Translations under genes and position numbers: made by a program
Shown here: piece after piece, positions 52,388 through 61,422 of the stretch
How the letters are laid out: each line of letters starts with the position of its first letter
Numbering within the stretch: the stretch's first letter is position 1
Assembly: GCF_000173355.1 (NCBI RefSeq)
Contig: NZ_ABXA01000036.1
Coordinates: 1-64,000, forward strand
DNA length: 64,000 nucleotides
DNA from: Anaerococcus hydrogenalis DSM 7454
GTDB taxonomy: Bacteria; Bacillota; Clostridia; Tissierellales; Peptoniphilaceae
Direction of reading: 5' to 3'
Notes under the pieces: generated by a model
What the model was told of the DNA's origin: nothing
Database searches by the model: none
What the model saw: the letters and a program-made list of their open reading frames with translations, nothing else

Positions 52388-52981
52388 TTATTTAAATTGA
52401 ATATTTATTGTATAATCTTCTAGGCTATTGTCGATATTTATAATATCTTTTATAGCTTTTTCACATTTTTTATCAGCTTTTTCTAATATTCCCTTTTCAA
52501 TAGCTTTTTTTTCTATAGATTTTTTTTGTTTTTTTGCAAAATCATTATAGTCTTCAATTTTGATTGGATTGAAAATTGATGTTTTTTGGTCGAAAATTTT
52601 AAGGGAATCTTCATAAATTTCGTGGGATAAAACCTTTGATTTTGGAAGTTTTATATCTATATTTTTACCAGAAACTTTTACATCCATTTTATCAAGGTCG
52701 ACTCCGTATGAAATCACACCATCGTAAGAAACTATAAATTTCTTTTGGGTAAAGGGAAGGTCATAGCCGTAAAACTTATTTGAATTTTCAAATTGTCCCA
52801 TATTTGTGTAGGAATATTTTAATGTTGTGAGCTCTTTTGCACTTTCAATCCTGTTTTGGATTAGTTTATTGTCGATTTTATTTTCATTCTTTGATGAAAA
52901 ATACTTTGCTCCAAATAAAATAGTGGTTATTAAAAGAATTCCTATAAGAATACTTTTTATAAAGCTTTTCTTTTTAATCAT
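52388..52981 (-). CDS. DUF4230 membrane-anchored protein
   Basis: 197 aa. N-terminal transmembrane helix (residues 10-28), then an extracellular domain with ELTTLKYSYTNMGQFENSNK and KVSGKNIDIKLPKSKVLSHE, as in DUF4230 proteins. Function unknown. A separate unit, divergent from the purine operon. Confidence 0.75.
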   Translation of the reverse strand: MIKKKSFIKSILIGILLITTILFGAKYFSSKNENKIDNKLIQNRIESAKELTTLKYSYTNMGQFENSNKFYGYDLPFTQKKFIVSYDGVISYGVDLDKMDVKVSGKNIDIKLPKSKVLSHEIYEDSLKIFDQKTSIFNPIKIEDYNDFAKKQKKSIEKKAIEKGILEKADKKCEKAIKDIINIDNSLEDYTINIQFK

Positions 52982-53077
52982 TTTAAATCCTTTCTTTTTT
53001 CTTATTAATTATCTTATCTCAAATACCATATTTTACAAGTTATTAATAATAAAAAAATTTTTTATCAAAAAACTTTC

Positions 53078-53106
53078 TTGACAATTAAATTTTGCCTTGG
53101 TATTAT
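53078..53106 (+). promoter_or_regulatory. promoter of the purine operon
   Basis: TTGACA, 17-bp spacer, TATTAT. Reads directly into the riboswitch. Confidence 0.75.
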
Positions 53107-53112
53107 GAACTT

Positions 53113-53270
53113 GAACGAAGAATATGGCTCATTGAAAATGGGCGAAAGTGTACCTAGGGATCTGAATTTTTCAAGACCGAGCGGTACGGATATTTTTTTA
53201 AGTATTACACCAGAGGGATAAAAGCCCAGGAGGATAGGTTTCGTAGCCTGTCCTTCTGGGCTTATTTTTT
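53113..53270 (+). promoter_or_regulatory. PRPP riboswitch (ykkC subtype 2b) with terminator
   Basis: ykkC-class conserved blocks are in order: GGGCGAAAGTG, CCTAGGGATCTG, AAGACCGAGCGGTAC and ACACCAGAGGGATAAAAGCCC, then AGGAGGATAGGTTTC. The last parts match PRPP-type rather than guanidine-type members, and the position before purC agrees. The expression platform is a terminator (GCCCAGGAGGATAGG / CCTGTCCTTCTGGGC, then T6). PRPP, the first purine substrate, should switch the operon on. Confidence 0.88.
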
Positions 53271-53294
53271 GTTAAATTTTTTAAGGAGAAAAAA

Positions 53295-53975
53295 ATGAAT
53301 ACAATCTACGAAGGTAAGACAAAAAATTTGGTTGAAGAAAATGGTAAATATTATTGTCTATTTAAGGACACAATGACAGGAACTGACGGAGTTTTTGATA
53401 CTGGTGGAAACCAAGTTGCTGGTGAAAAAGAAGGTGCTGGTGCTGAATGTCTAAAAGTTTCTAAATTTTTCTTTGAAAAAATAAATGAAGCTGGTGTAAA
53501 AACTCATTATCTTGGAGCAGACCTTGACAAAAACCTTATGGAAATTGAAAAATGTAGTGTTTTTGGAAAGGGTCTAGAAGTTATTACAAGATTTAAAGCT
53601 GTTGGATCTTTCATGAGAAGATATGGACTTTATGCAACAGAAGGTCAAGATCTTGATGCCTATTCTGAAATTACTTTAAAAGATGATGATCGTGAAGATC
53701 CACTAATCACAGAAGATGGATTAGTTGAATTAAATATCTTATCTCACGATGAATACAAAGAAATAATTAAAGAAAATAAGAAGGTTGCAAAACTTGTAAA
53801 AGATATTTTGGCTGAATATGGTCTTGATCTATATGATATTAAATTTGAATGGGGAAGGCTTGCTTCAACTGGTGAGGTTGTTTTGATCGATGAAGTTTCT
53901 GGTGGAAATATGAGAGCTTATAAAGATGGAAAATATATTGAGCCATTGGAATTATCAAAATATTTAGGACTTTAA
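53295..53975 (+). CDS. purC: SAICAR synthetase
   Basis: 226 aa. Joins CAIR and aspartate in purine synthesis. YEGKTKNLVE at the N-terminus, FKDTMTGTDG, VITRFKAVGSFMRRYG and LIDEVSGGNMRAY are family blocks. First gene after the riboswitch. SD AAGGAG. Confidence 0.96.
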   Translation: MNTIYEGKTKNLVEENGKYYCLFKDTMTGTDGVFDTGGNQVAGEKEGAGAECLKVSKFFFEKINEAGVKTHYLGADLDKNLMEIEKCSVFGKGLEVITRFKAVGSFMRRYGLYATEGQDLDAYSEITLKDDDREDPLITEDGLVELNILSHDEYKEIIKENKKVAKLVKDILAEYGLDLYDIKFEWGRLASTGEVVLIDEVSGGNMRAYKDGKYIEPLELSKYLGL

Positions 53976-53987
53976 TAAGGAGTTTAC

Positions 53988-54470
53988 ATGAAAGTTTCTA
54001 TAATTATGGGATCACTGTCTGATAGCCCAATTGCTGATAAGGTTGTTTCTAAATTGATGGAATTTGGTATTGATTATGAAGTTAAGGTAATTTCTGCCCA
54101 CAGAGCTTTGAAAAGTTTAGAAAAATATGTAAAAGAAAGCGAAGATGAAAGTGAAGTTTATATAGGAATTGCTGGAAAGGCAGCTCATTTATCAGGAGTA
54201 ATAGCAGCTTTAACAACAAGACCTGTAATAGGAATTCCTGCAAAATCATCCCATCTTGGAGGAATTGAGGCCCTACTTTCTACAGTTGAAATGCCAAGTG
54301 GAGTTCCTGTTGCTACAGTTGCAATTGGTGGTGGAGAAAATGCTGCAATCTTAGCTGCTGAAATTCTTTCAGTAAAATATGATTTACTAAGAGAAAAATT
54401 AAAAGATATGAGAGTTAAGATGAAAGAAACTATAGATAATTCTGAATATGAATATAAGGCAAATAAATAA
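53988..54470 (+). CDS. purE: N5-CAIR mutase PurE
   Basis: 160 aa. IIMGSLSDSPIADKV, SAHRALKSLEKYV, IAGKAAHLSGVIAALTTRPV and GIEALLSTVEMPSGVPVATV are the expected blocks. Catalyses the carboxylation step; no purK is seen nearby, so it may be the class II enzyme that uses CO2 directly. Confidence 0.95.
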   Translation: MKVSIIMGSLSDSPIADKVVSKLMEFGIDYEVKVISAHRALKSLEKYVKESEDESEVYIGIAGKAAHLSGVIAALTTRPVIGIPAKSSHLGGIEALLSTVEMPSGVPVATVAIGGGENAAILAAEILSVKYDLLREKLKDMRVKMKETIDNSEYEYKANK

Positions 54471-55753
54471 TGAGTGGAATTGTAGGAATATTTTCAAAAA
54501 AGAAATATAAAAATATTTTCCCAGACCTTTATTCTGCCCTCTATGCTATCCAACATAGGGGACAGGAGGCTATGGGAATATCTCTTCTTTCTCATGAAAG
54601 ATTATCAGAAATAAGAGGCAAGGGTGAAATTGCTAATAATATCGGTCTTGATAATATATCAACTCTTGCAGGAAATGTTGGACTAGCTCATGCAAAATAT
54701 ATGTTTGCTGAAGATGATAGGTCACTTTTACCAATGCCTTGGATGTTTTATCCGAAAAATTCTAACCACAAAAATTTAATAGCAATTGATGGTAAATTTT
54801 TTGATGAAAATTCTCCAGAAGAAATTGTCAATAATTTAAATTCTAAAAATGAAGACGAAATTATTGAATATGTTAATAAGTTAAATGGGGTATATGCTCT
54901 TTTGATTGTTAGTGGTAAAAGGATGATTGCTGTTAGAGACCATTATGGAATCAAAAACCTTTGTGTAGGAAAAAATGATGATAATTATATAGTTGCAAGC
55001 GAATCATGTGCAATTGAATCAATAGGTGGACAAATTTGCCATGAACTTAAGCCTGGAGAAATTTATATTGTAGATTATGACGGAGAAAAATCATATTTTT
55101 CAAAAGAAATTTCAAATTCTCCATGTATTTTTGATTTTGTTTACACAGCAAGACCAGATTCATACATAAATGGAGTTAGTGTTTATGATGCAAGGATAAG
55201 GATGGGAGAAATTTTATTTAAGGAACATCCAGTAGATGCTGACATTGTTGTAGGCAGTCCAGATAGTGGACTTATTTCTGCAGTAGGATTTTCTCGTGCA
55301 TCAAATATAAAATATGAAAGGGCAATAGTTAGAAATAGGTATATAAATAGGACTTTTATTCTTCCAACAGATTCTACTAGGCAAAAAGGAATTAGGATAA
55401 AGCTAAATCCTATCAAACATCTTTTAGAAGGAAAGAGAGTTGTTTTAGTGGATGATTCTATAGTAAGAGGAAATACTGTAAAAAGAGTAATAGAAATTTT
55501 AAGAGAATCGGGAGCTAAAGAAGTTCATATTAGAATAGCATCTCCTCAAGTTATAAAAGAAGAAAATTATACCTTTGATGTTGCCGATAAGGAACATTTG
55601 ATAAGTTATAACAGAAGTGTAGAAGAAGTAAGAAAGATTATTGGAGCAGATTCTTTGGGATTTATTTCCCTAGAAGGATTAAGAGAAGCTTGTGGAAACA
55701 AAACATATTATGAAAATTGTTTTGATGGGTTTAACCCTTTAGAAAGGAAATAA
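54470..55753 (+). CDS. purF: amidophosphoribosyltransferase PurF with degenerate glutaminase domain
   Basis: 427 aa. First committed purine step: PRPP to phosphoribosylamine. The C-terminal phosphoribosyltransferase is intact (VVLVDDSIVRGNTVKRVIEI, PDSGLISAVGF). In the N-terminal glutaminase the nucleophile Cys is Ser (MSGIVGIF; AGT codon), the RYST block is AKYMFAED, and the HNG block is IDGKF. Glutamine hydrolysis should be lost, leaving an ammonia-dependent enzyme. Overlaps purE by one base; 1 bp before purM. Confidence 0.93.
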   Translation: MSGIVGIFSKKKYKNIFPDLYSALYAIQHRGQEAMGISLLSHERLSEIRGKGEIANNIGLDNISTLAGNVGLAHAKYMFAEDDRSLLPMPWMFYPKNSNHKNLIAIDGKFFDENSPEEIVNNLNSKNEDEIIEYVNKLNGVYALLIVSGKRMIAVRDHYGIKNLCVGKNDDNYIVASESCAIESIGGQICHELKPGEIYIVDYDGEKSYFSKEISNSPCIFDFVYTARPDSYINGVSVYDARIRMGEILFKEHPVDADIVVGSPDSGLISAVGFSRASNIKYERAIVRNRYINRTFILPTDSTRQKGIRIKLNPIKHLLEGKRVVLVDDSIVRGNTVKRVIEILRESGAKEVHIRIASPQVIKEENYTFDVADKEHLISYNRSVEEVRKIIGADSLGFISLEGLREACGNKTYYENCFDGFNPLERK

Positions 55754-55754
55754 A

Positions 55755-56780
55755 ATGTCAATAAATTATAAAGATGCTGGTGTTGATGTAGAAAATGGCC
55801 AAAAAGAAGTTGAATTAATTAAAAGTATTGTAGAAAAAACACAATCAAAAAATGTTTTAAGTAAAATTGGAGGATTTTCAGGATTATTTAGCCTTGAAAA
55901 TTTAGATGTTAAAAATCCAGTTTTAGTTTCAGGAACAGATGGGGTTGGAACAAAAGTAATGCTTGCACAAATGATGGATAAGCACGATACAATTGGAATT
56001 GATTGTGTTGCAATGTGTGTAAATGATATTTTGTGCCAAGGAGCAAGACCCTTATTTTTCCTCGACTATATTGCCTGTGGTAAACTTATTCCAGAAAAAA
56101 TGGAAAAAATTGTAAAAGGTGTTGCTGACGGATGTCTTCAAGCAAAATCTTCTTTAATTGGTGGAGAAACTGCAGAAATGCCAGGACTTTATAAGGAAAA
56201 TGACTATGATCTTGCAGGATTTTGTGTAGGAATAGTTGATAGGGAAAAAATAATTACCGGTGAAAAAATAAAAAAAGGAGACCATATTTTTGGCCTAAGA
56301 TCTTCAGGTATCCATTCAAATGGATATTCTCTTGTAAGAAAAATCATCTTTGAAAAGGAAAAATTATCCTTAGATCAAAAAATTGATGGACTAGAAACAA
56401 GTCTTGGTGAAGAACTTTTAAAACCTACAAAAATTTATGTGAAAGAAGTTTTAGCCTTACTTGATAAAATTAAAATAAATGGCCTAAGCCATATAACTGG
56501 TGGAGGATTTTATGAAAACATACCAAGAATGATTCCTGATGGACTTTGTGCAAAAATTGACCTTACAAATGTAGAAGCTCCAAAAATATTTTCATTTTTA
56601 CAAAAGTGGGGAAATCTTAACAAAAAAGATATGTATGAAACTTTCAACATGGGCGTTGGCCTAGTATTTGCTGTTGATAAAAAATACGAAGAAGATGTAA
56701 GAAAAATTATTGATGAAAATGAACTTTTAGACCTTGGAGAAGTTGTAGAAAATGATGAAAAACTCGACCTCAAATTTTAA
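55755..56780 (+). CDS. purM: AIR synthetase PurM
   Basis: 341 aa. Makes AIR from FGAM. VSGTDGVGTKVMLAQMMDKH, GGETAEMPGLY, LRSSGIHSNGYSLVRKI and HITGGGFYENIPRMIPDGL are the family motifs. Overlaps purN by 29 bp. Confidence 0.96.
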   Translation: MSINYKDAGVDVENGQKEVELIKSIVEKTQSKNVLSKIGGFSGLFSLENLDVKNPVLVSGTDGVGTKVMLAQMMDKHDTIGIDCVAMCVNDILCQGARPLFFLDYIACGKLIPEKMEKIVKGVADGCLQAKSSLIGGETAEMPGLYKENDYDLAGFCVGIVDREKIITGEKIKKGDHIFGLRSSGIHSNGYSLVRKIIFEKEKLSLDQKIDGLETSLGEELLKPTKIYVKEVLALLDKIKINGLSHITGGGFYENIPRMIPDGLCAKIDLTNVEAPKIFSFLQKWGNLNKKDMYETFNMGVGLVFAVDKKYEEDVRKIIDENELLDLGEVVENDEKLDLKF

Positions 56781-57378
56781 AAATATTGCCATATTAATAT
56801 CAGGATCTGGAACTAACCTCCAAGCCATAATAAACTCTTGTGAGAAAAAAGAAATAAATGGCCAAATTTCCATAGTGATTTCTAATAAACATGATGCATA
56901 CGGACTTGAAAGAGCCAAAAAATCCTCTATAAAAACTATGGTTTGTACAGACAATGATTTACTACTTAATACATTAAAAAAAGAAAATATTGACCTTGTA
57001 GTTCTTGCAGGATATCTAAAAATTTTACCTCAATCAATAATTGACCAATATGAATCAAAAATTATTAATATCCACCCATCCCTCATACCTTCATTTTGTG
57101 GGATGGGATTTTATGGAAGAAGGGTTCATGAAAAAGTTTTTGAAAAAGGTGTGAAATTTACAGGAGCAACTACTCACTTTGTAACAAAAGATGCTGATGC
57201 TGGTCCTATAATTTATCAAGAAATTGTAAAAATTGACCAAGATGACACAATTGATGAAATTGCAAAAAATGTATTGGAAAAAGAACATGAAATTTTAAAA
57301 AAATCTGTAAGAGATTATTGTGATGATTTGTTTTACATAAAAGATAATAAGGTTTTCGTAAAAAATAGGAGTCTTTGA
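56752..57378 (+). CDS. purN: GAR transformylase PurN
   Basis: 208 aa. Adds a formyl group from 10-formyl-THF. AILISGSGTNLQAIINSCE, the catalytic block IINIHPSLIPSFCGMGFYG and GATTHFVTKDADAGPIIYQE are clear. The first residues (MMKNSTS) lie inside the purM end. Stop codon overlaps the purD start. Confidence 0.95.
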   Translation: MMKNSTSNFKNIAILISGSGTNLQAIINSCEKKEINGQISIVISNKHDAYGLERAKKSSIKTMVCTDNDLLLNTLKKENIDLVVLAGYLKILPQSIIDQYESKIINIHPSLIPSFCGMGFYGRRVHEKVFEKGVKFTGATTHFVTKDADAGPIIYQEIVKIDQDDTIDEIAKNVLEKEHEILKKSVRDYCDDLFYIKDNKVFVKNRSL

Positions 57379-58623
57379 TGAAAGTTTTAATAATTGGAAA
57401 TGGTGGAAGAGAACACGCTTTGGCATGGAAGATATCAAAATCAAAAAAAAGTTGATCAAATATTTATGGCAAAGGGAAATGCAGGAACTAATAGTTTTTG
57501 TAAAAACATAGACATTGAACCTACAGATATAAAGGCTTTAGTAGATTTTTCTAAAAAAGAAAAAATTGACCTTACCATAGTAGGACCTGAAGATCCTTTA
57601 TGTATGGGGATTGTAGATGAGTTTGAAAAAAATAATCTTAGAATTTTTGGTCCAAATAAAGAATGTGCTAGATTTGAAAAATCAAAAAAATTCACCAAAA
57701 ATTTCCTAGAAAAGTATGAAATTCCAACTGCAAAATATAAGTCTTTTGATGACTTTAACAAAGCTAAAAAATCCCTAAAAGAATTTTCCTATCCTTTAGT
57801 AATAAAGGCAGATGGACTTTGCCTTGGAAAAGGGGTTATAATTTGCGAAGATGAAAAAAAGGCCCTTGAAACTCTAGATGATATTTTTGTAAAAAAAATA
57901 TTTGGTGATGAGGGAAAAACAGTAGTAATAGAAGAATTTTTAAAGGGAGAAGAAGCTTCACTCTTATGTTTAGTATCAAATAACAAACTATTCCCACTAG
58001 AGACTTGTAAGGATCACAAGCAAATTTATGCTGGAAATAAGGGACCAAATACAGGTGGCGTTGGAACATACTCCCCAAGTAAATTTTCTAAAAAAACAGA
58101 GGAAAATATAGAAAAGATTTTAAAACAAATAGAAGATGGATTTAATGATTCGAAATTTTCCTATAATGGAATTTTATTTATTGGATTTATGATAGATAAG
58201 GACTTGCCTAAGGTATTAGAATTTAATGTAAGATTTGGAGATCCAGAAACAGAAACTCTCATGCCAAGACTTGAAAGTGATCTTGTAGAAATAATAGAAA
58301 AAACTCTTGATAATACCTTAAAAAAAGAAGATATAAAATGGTCAGATGACTTTTCTCTTTGTGTAATTTTAGTTTCTGAAGGCTATCCTCTAAAATATGA
58401 AAAAGAAAAAGAAATAAAGGGATTTGATCAGGTAAAAGATTCTCTAATTTTTCACAATGGTACAAAGATAAAGGATGGAAAAATTTTGACAGATGGAGGA
58501 AGAGTTTTAACCATTAATGCTTGTGGAAAAGATTTAGAGACTGCAAGAAAAATTGCCTACAAAGACTGTGAAAAAATAGAATATGAAAATAAGTATTATA
58601 GAAAAGATATAGGATTAAATTAG
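57378..58623 (+). pseudogene. purD: GAR synthetase PurD, single-base frameshift
   Basis: N-terminus MKVLIIGNGGREHALAWKIS is in the first frame; the A8 run at 57443-57450 needs one A fewer to join KKVDQIFMAKGNAGTNSFCK and the rest. The ATP-grasp part is complete (LVIKADGLCLGKGVIICEDE split as LVIKADGLCLGKG and VIICEDE, GVGTYSPSKF, VLEFNVRFGDPETETLMPRL). Ligates phosphoribosylamine and glycine. Since this step is needed, the extra A may be a sequence error. Last gene of the operon. Confidence 0.85.
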
Positions 58624-58644
58624 CTAGTTTTACTAGCTTTTTTT
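58621..58644 (+). terminator. rho-independent terminator of the purine operon
   Basis: AGCTAG-TTTTA-CTAGCT plus T7, right at the purD stop. Confidence 0.8.
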
Positions 58645-58756
58645 ATTTATTTCGTATGAGAGCTAGATATTGTGCAAATAAAAATGAAAAATAATTTGCA
58701 ATATGTTATAATAATACATATTATTATTTTTTTTAACATTATAGAAAGGAAAATTT

Positions 58757-59608
58757 ATGAGAATTAACACAATTTGGATTACAGGAGCCCATGGTAGACT
58801 TGGATCGACTCTTGTAAGATATTTAGATCCTTTGGAAGCTGAAATAATAGCTACAGATAAGGAAGAAGTTGATATTACAAATCAAGAAGAAGTAAATTTA
58901 TTTGTAGATAGGAATAGGCCAAAAATAATTATAAATTGCTCAGGAATTACTGATAGACTAAAATGTGAAAATGATCCTGATAAGGCATATTTATTAAATG
59001 CTTTAGGAGCAAAAAATATTGCCATAGCATCTAATAGGGTAAGGGCAAAACTTGTTCAATTATCTACAGCAGATGTTTTTGATGGTCAAACTATCCATCC
59101 ATACAAGGAAATTGATAAGGCAAATCCAAACTCTGTTTATGGCAAAAGTAAATTTTTGGCAGAAGAATTTGTAAAAGATTTTGCTGATAGATATTTTATT
59201 GTAAGGGTATCAAGGCTTTATTCTAAGGAAAATAATTTGGTTGAATCAATTATAGACCAAGGTAAAAATGGACTCATAAAAGTACCAAAATCAAGATATG
59301 GCTCACCAACTTCAGCTTATGAACTTTCAAAATTTTTAATTTCTATTATGGATACAAATGCCTATGGTGTTTATCATGCATCCTGTGAAGGAACCTGTTC
59401 TTTTAGAGCCTTTGCACAAAAAATTGTAGACTTAACAAAACTTGATGCAAGAATAGAAGAAGTAAGAGATTCTGATAGGATAGATTTTGAACCAGCATTT
59501 AGGGGAATAGATAATTATTATTTAGATCTTTTGGGGAAAAACACTTTTTCAACTTGGGAAGATGCACTAAAGGACTATCTGAGAAGGGAGTATGGTTATG
59601 ACTGCTAA
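58757..59608 (+). CDS. RmlD-like NAD(P)-dependent sugar reductase
   Basis: 283 aa, extended SDR fold. TIWITGAHGRLGSTLVRYL is the nucleotide loop; INCSGITDRLKCENDP, LSTADVFDG and the catalytic YGKSKFLAE follow. Closest to dTDP-4-dehydrorhamnose reductase, but no other rhamnose genes are here and the substrate is unknown. Overlaps the symporter gene. Promoter TATAAT near 58708. Confidence 0.8.
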   Translation: MRINTIWITGAHGRLGSTLVRYLDPLEAEIIATDKEEVDITNQEEVNLFVDRNRPKIIINCSGITDRLKCENDPDKAYLLNALGAKNIAIASNRVRAKLVQLSTADVFDGQTIHPYKEIDKANPNSVYGKSKFLAEEFVKDFADRYFIVRVSRLYSKENNLVESIIDQGKNGLIKVPKSRYGSPTSAYELSKFLISIMDTNAYGVYHASCEGTCSFRAFAQKIVDLTKLDARIEEVRDSDRIDFEPAFRGIDNYYLDLLGKNTFSTWEDALKDYLRREYGYDC

Positions 59609-60869
59609 ATCTCAAAGAAAAAGAGGACTAACATCCAAAATATTTATAGCCTTAATTTTGGGAATGGTCCTTGGGATTGTAATGCATTATTTTATACCAC
59701 AAAGTCATATAAAAGATGATATTGTTATTGATGGAATTTTTTATATACTAGGACAAATGTTTATAAGGGCTATGCAAATGCTTGTAGTTCCACTTGTATT
59801 TTTTTCAATCGCAGATGGTTGTAGAAATATGGGAGATACAAAAACTTTGGGAAAAGTTGGAGTTCGAATAGTAGCTTTTTATTTATTAACAACTTCTCTT
59901 GCAATAATAGTCGCATTATCTATAGCTTCTATTGTTAGTCCTGGTAAGGGAATGAATATGAAATTGGGATCAAATGAATTTAATATGGATACAGGAGAAA
60001 AAACTTCGATAAAAGATACCTTATTAAACATGATTCCAACAAACCCAATCGAGGCCTTGGCAAAGGGAGATATGTTACAAATAATAATTTTTGCAGTTAT
60101 AGTTGGACTTTTAATTGCATCAATGGAAGATAGGCTAGAAACTTTAGGAAATATAATTACAGAAATGAACGATTTGATGATGAGTATGACAATGGCTGTT
60201 ATGAAACTTGCCCCAATTGGTGTATTTTTCTTAATAGCAAGAACATTTTCTAGTTTAGGTTATGATGTAATTTTATCAATGCTTTCCTATATGCTTTCGG
60301 TTGTATTGGGACTTGCCTTCCAACTTTTAATAGTTTATATGCTTTTGTTAACACTTTTTGTAAGGGTAAATCCATTTTCATTTTTGAAAAAATATTTCCC
60401 AGTTATGACTTTTGCATTTTCAACAGCATCATCAAATGCAACAGTTCCCTTAAATATTCAAACCTTAGAAGAAATTGGAGTTGATAAGAAAATTTCTTCA
60501 TTTACAATTCCTTTGGGATCTACAATAAATATGGACGGAACAGCAATAATGCAAGGAGTTGCTGTAGTATTTATATCAAATGCTTATGGAATAGATTTAA
60601 CTTTAAACGATTATATAACTGTAATCTTAACAGCAACAATAGCATCAGTCGGAACAGCAGGAATTCCTTCAGTAGGTCTTGTAACCTTATCAATGGTCTT
60701 ATCATCAGTTGGTCTTCCAGTAGAAGGAATTGCCATGATAATGGGAATAGATAGAATTTTAGATATGGCAAGAACTGCAATAAATACAACAGGAGATGCA
60801 TCTGGAACAATGATAGTTGCAAATTCTGTAGGTTCATTTGATAAAGAAAAATTTAATAAAAGAGTTTAA
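59598..60869 (+). CDS. dicarboxylate/amino acid:cation symporter (SDF family)
   Basis: 423 aa, eight or more hydrophobic segments. Family motifs: SSNATVPLNIQTLEE (serine-rich hairpin), STINMDGTAIMQGVAV, TIASVGTAGIPSVGLVTL and MARTAINTTGDASGT. Imports glutamate, aspartate or similar acids with Na+ or H+, useful in an amino-acid fermenter. The ATG at 59598 is chosen for spacing from GGGAG. Confidence 0.92.
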   Translation: MTAKSQRKRGLTSKIFIALILGMVLGIVMHYFIPQSHIKDDIVIDGIFYILGQMFIRAMQMLVVPLVFFSIADGCRNMGDTKTLGKVGVRIVAFYLLTTSLAIIVALSIASIVSPGKGMNMKLGSNEFNMDTGEKTSIKDTLLNMIPTNPIEALAKGDMLQIIIFAVIVGLLIASMEDRLETLGNIITEMNDLMMSMTMAVMKLAPIGVFFLIARTFSSLGYDVILSMLSYMLSVVLGLAFQLLIVYMLLLTLFVRVNPFSFLKKYFPVMTFAFSTASSNATVPLNIQTLEEIGVDKKISSFTIPLGSTINMDGTAIMQGVAVVFISNAYGIDLTLNDYITVILTATIASVGTAGIPSVGLVTLSMVLSSVGLPVEGIAMIMGIDRILDMARTAINTTGDASGTMIVANSVGSFDKEKFNKRV

Positions 60870-60873
60870 AATA

Positions 60874-60908
60874 AAAAGTTGATAAAGGAATCCTTTATCA
60901 ACTTTTTT
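60874..60908. terminator. bidirectional terminator
   Basis: AAAAGTTGATAAAGGA / TCCTTTATCAACTTTT, T-rich on both sides. Serves the symporter and the convergent Fur-family gene. Confidence 0.88.
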
Positions 60909-61329
60909 ATATTTTATGTTTTTTTTGACAGTCAGGACAGATTCCTGTAAATTCAAAACTGTGTCCCTTAATAATAAAACCTGTTTCTTTTTCAATTTTT
61001 TCTTCAACTTCATGAATTGGGCAATTTTCTAAAATAAATTTTTTATTACAAGACATGCAAGTTATAAAATGTTTGTGGTCATTTGTATTTAATTGAAAAT
61101 AAGAAATACCATCAAGGTTTGTATTTTTTAAAAGAAGATCAACTTCTTCTAAGGTATTTAAATTCCTATAAATTGTAGAAAGATCTAGGTTTATCTTATC
61201 ATCTTTTAATTTTTCTAAAATTTCCTCTGCAGAAATGGGATCTTTATTTTCTATTATTTTTTCTAAAATAATCCTTCTTTTTTCAGTTACTCTAATATTT
61301 TTACTTCTTAATAAATCAGCTGCTTTCAA
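60907..61329 (-). CDS. zur: Fur-family regulator, probably Zur
   Basis: 140 aa from the TTG at 61329, chosen because AAAGAGGTGAA precedes it; the longer ATG frame has no SD. Fold blocks: RVTEKRRIILEKIIE, LDLSTIYRNLNTLEE (recognition helix), NTNDHKHFITC and paired zinc cysteines CMSC / CPDC. Divergent from the zinc importer with a Fur-type 7-1-7 operator between them, which favours a zinc sensor over iron or peroxide. Confidence 0.85.
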   Translation of the reverse strand: MKAADLLRSKNIRVTEKRRIILEKIIENKDPISAEEILEKLKDDKINLDLSTIYRNLNTLEEVDLLLKNTNLDGISYFQLNTNDHKHFITCMSCNKKFILENCPIHEVEEKIEKETGFIIKGHSFEFTGICPDCQKKHKI

Positions 61330-61359
61330 AAAATTCACCTCTTTATTTATAATATCATA

Positions 61360-61409
61360 TTGACAAAAAATAAAACAGTTATATAATACTTCTTGCAAAT
61401 GATTCGCAA
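61360..61409 (+). promoter_or_regulatory. znu promoter and Zur-type operator
   Basis: TTGACA (61360-61365), 16-bp spacer, TATAAT (61382-61387). TTGCAAATGATTCGCAA at 61393-61409 is a palindrome with AAT-n-ATT core, the 7-1-7 form used by Fur-superfamily proteins. It covers the start of the transcript, just before the AAGGAGG site. Confidence 0.65.
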
Positions 61410-61422
61410 TAAGGAGGAAAAA

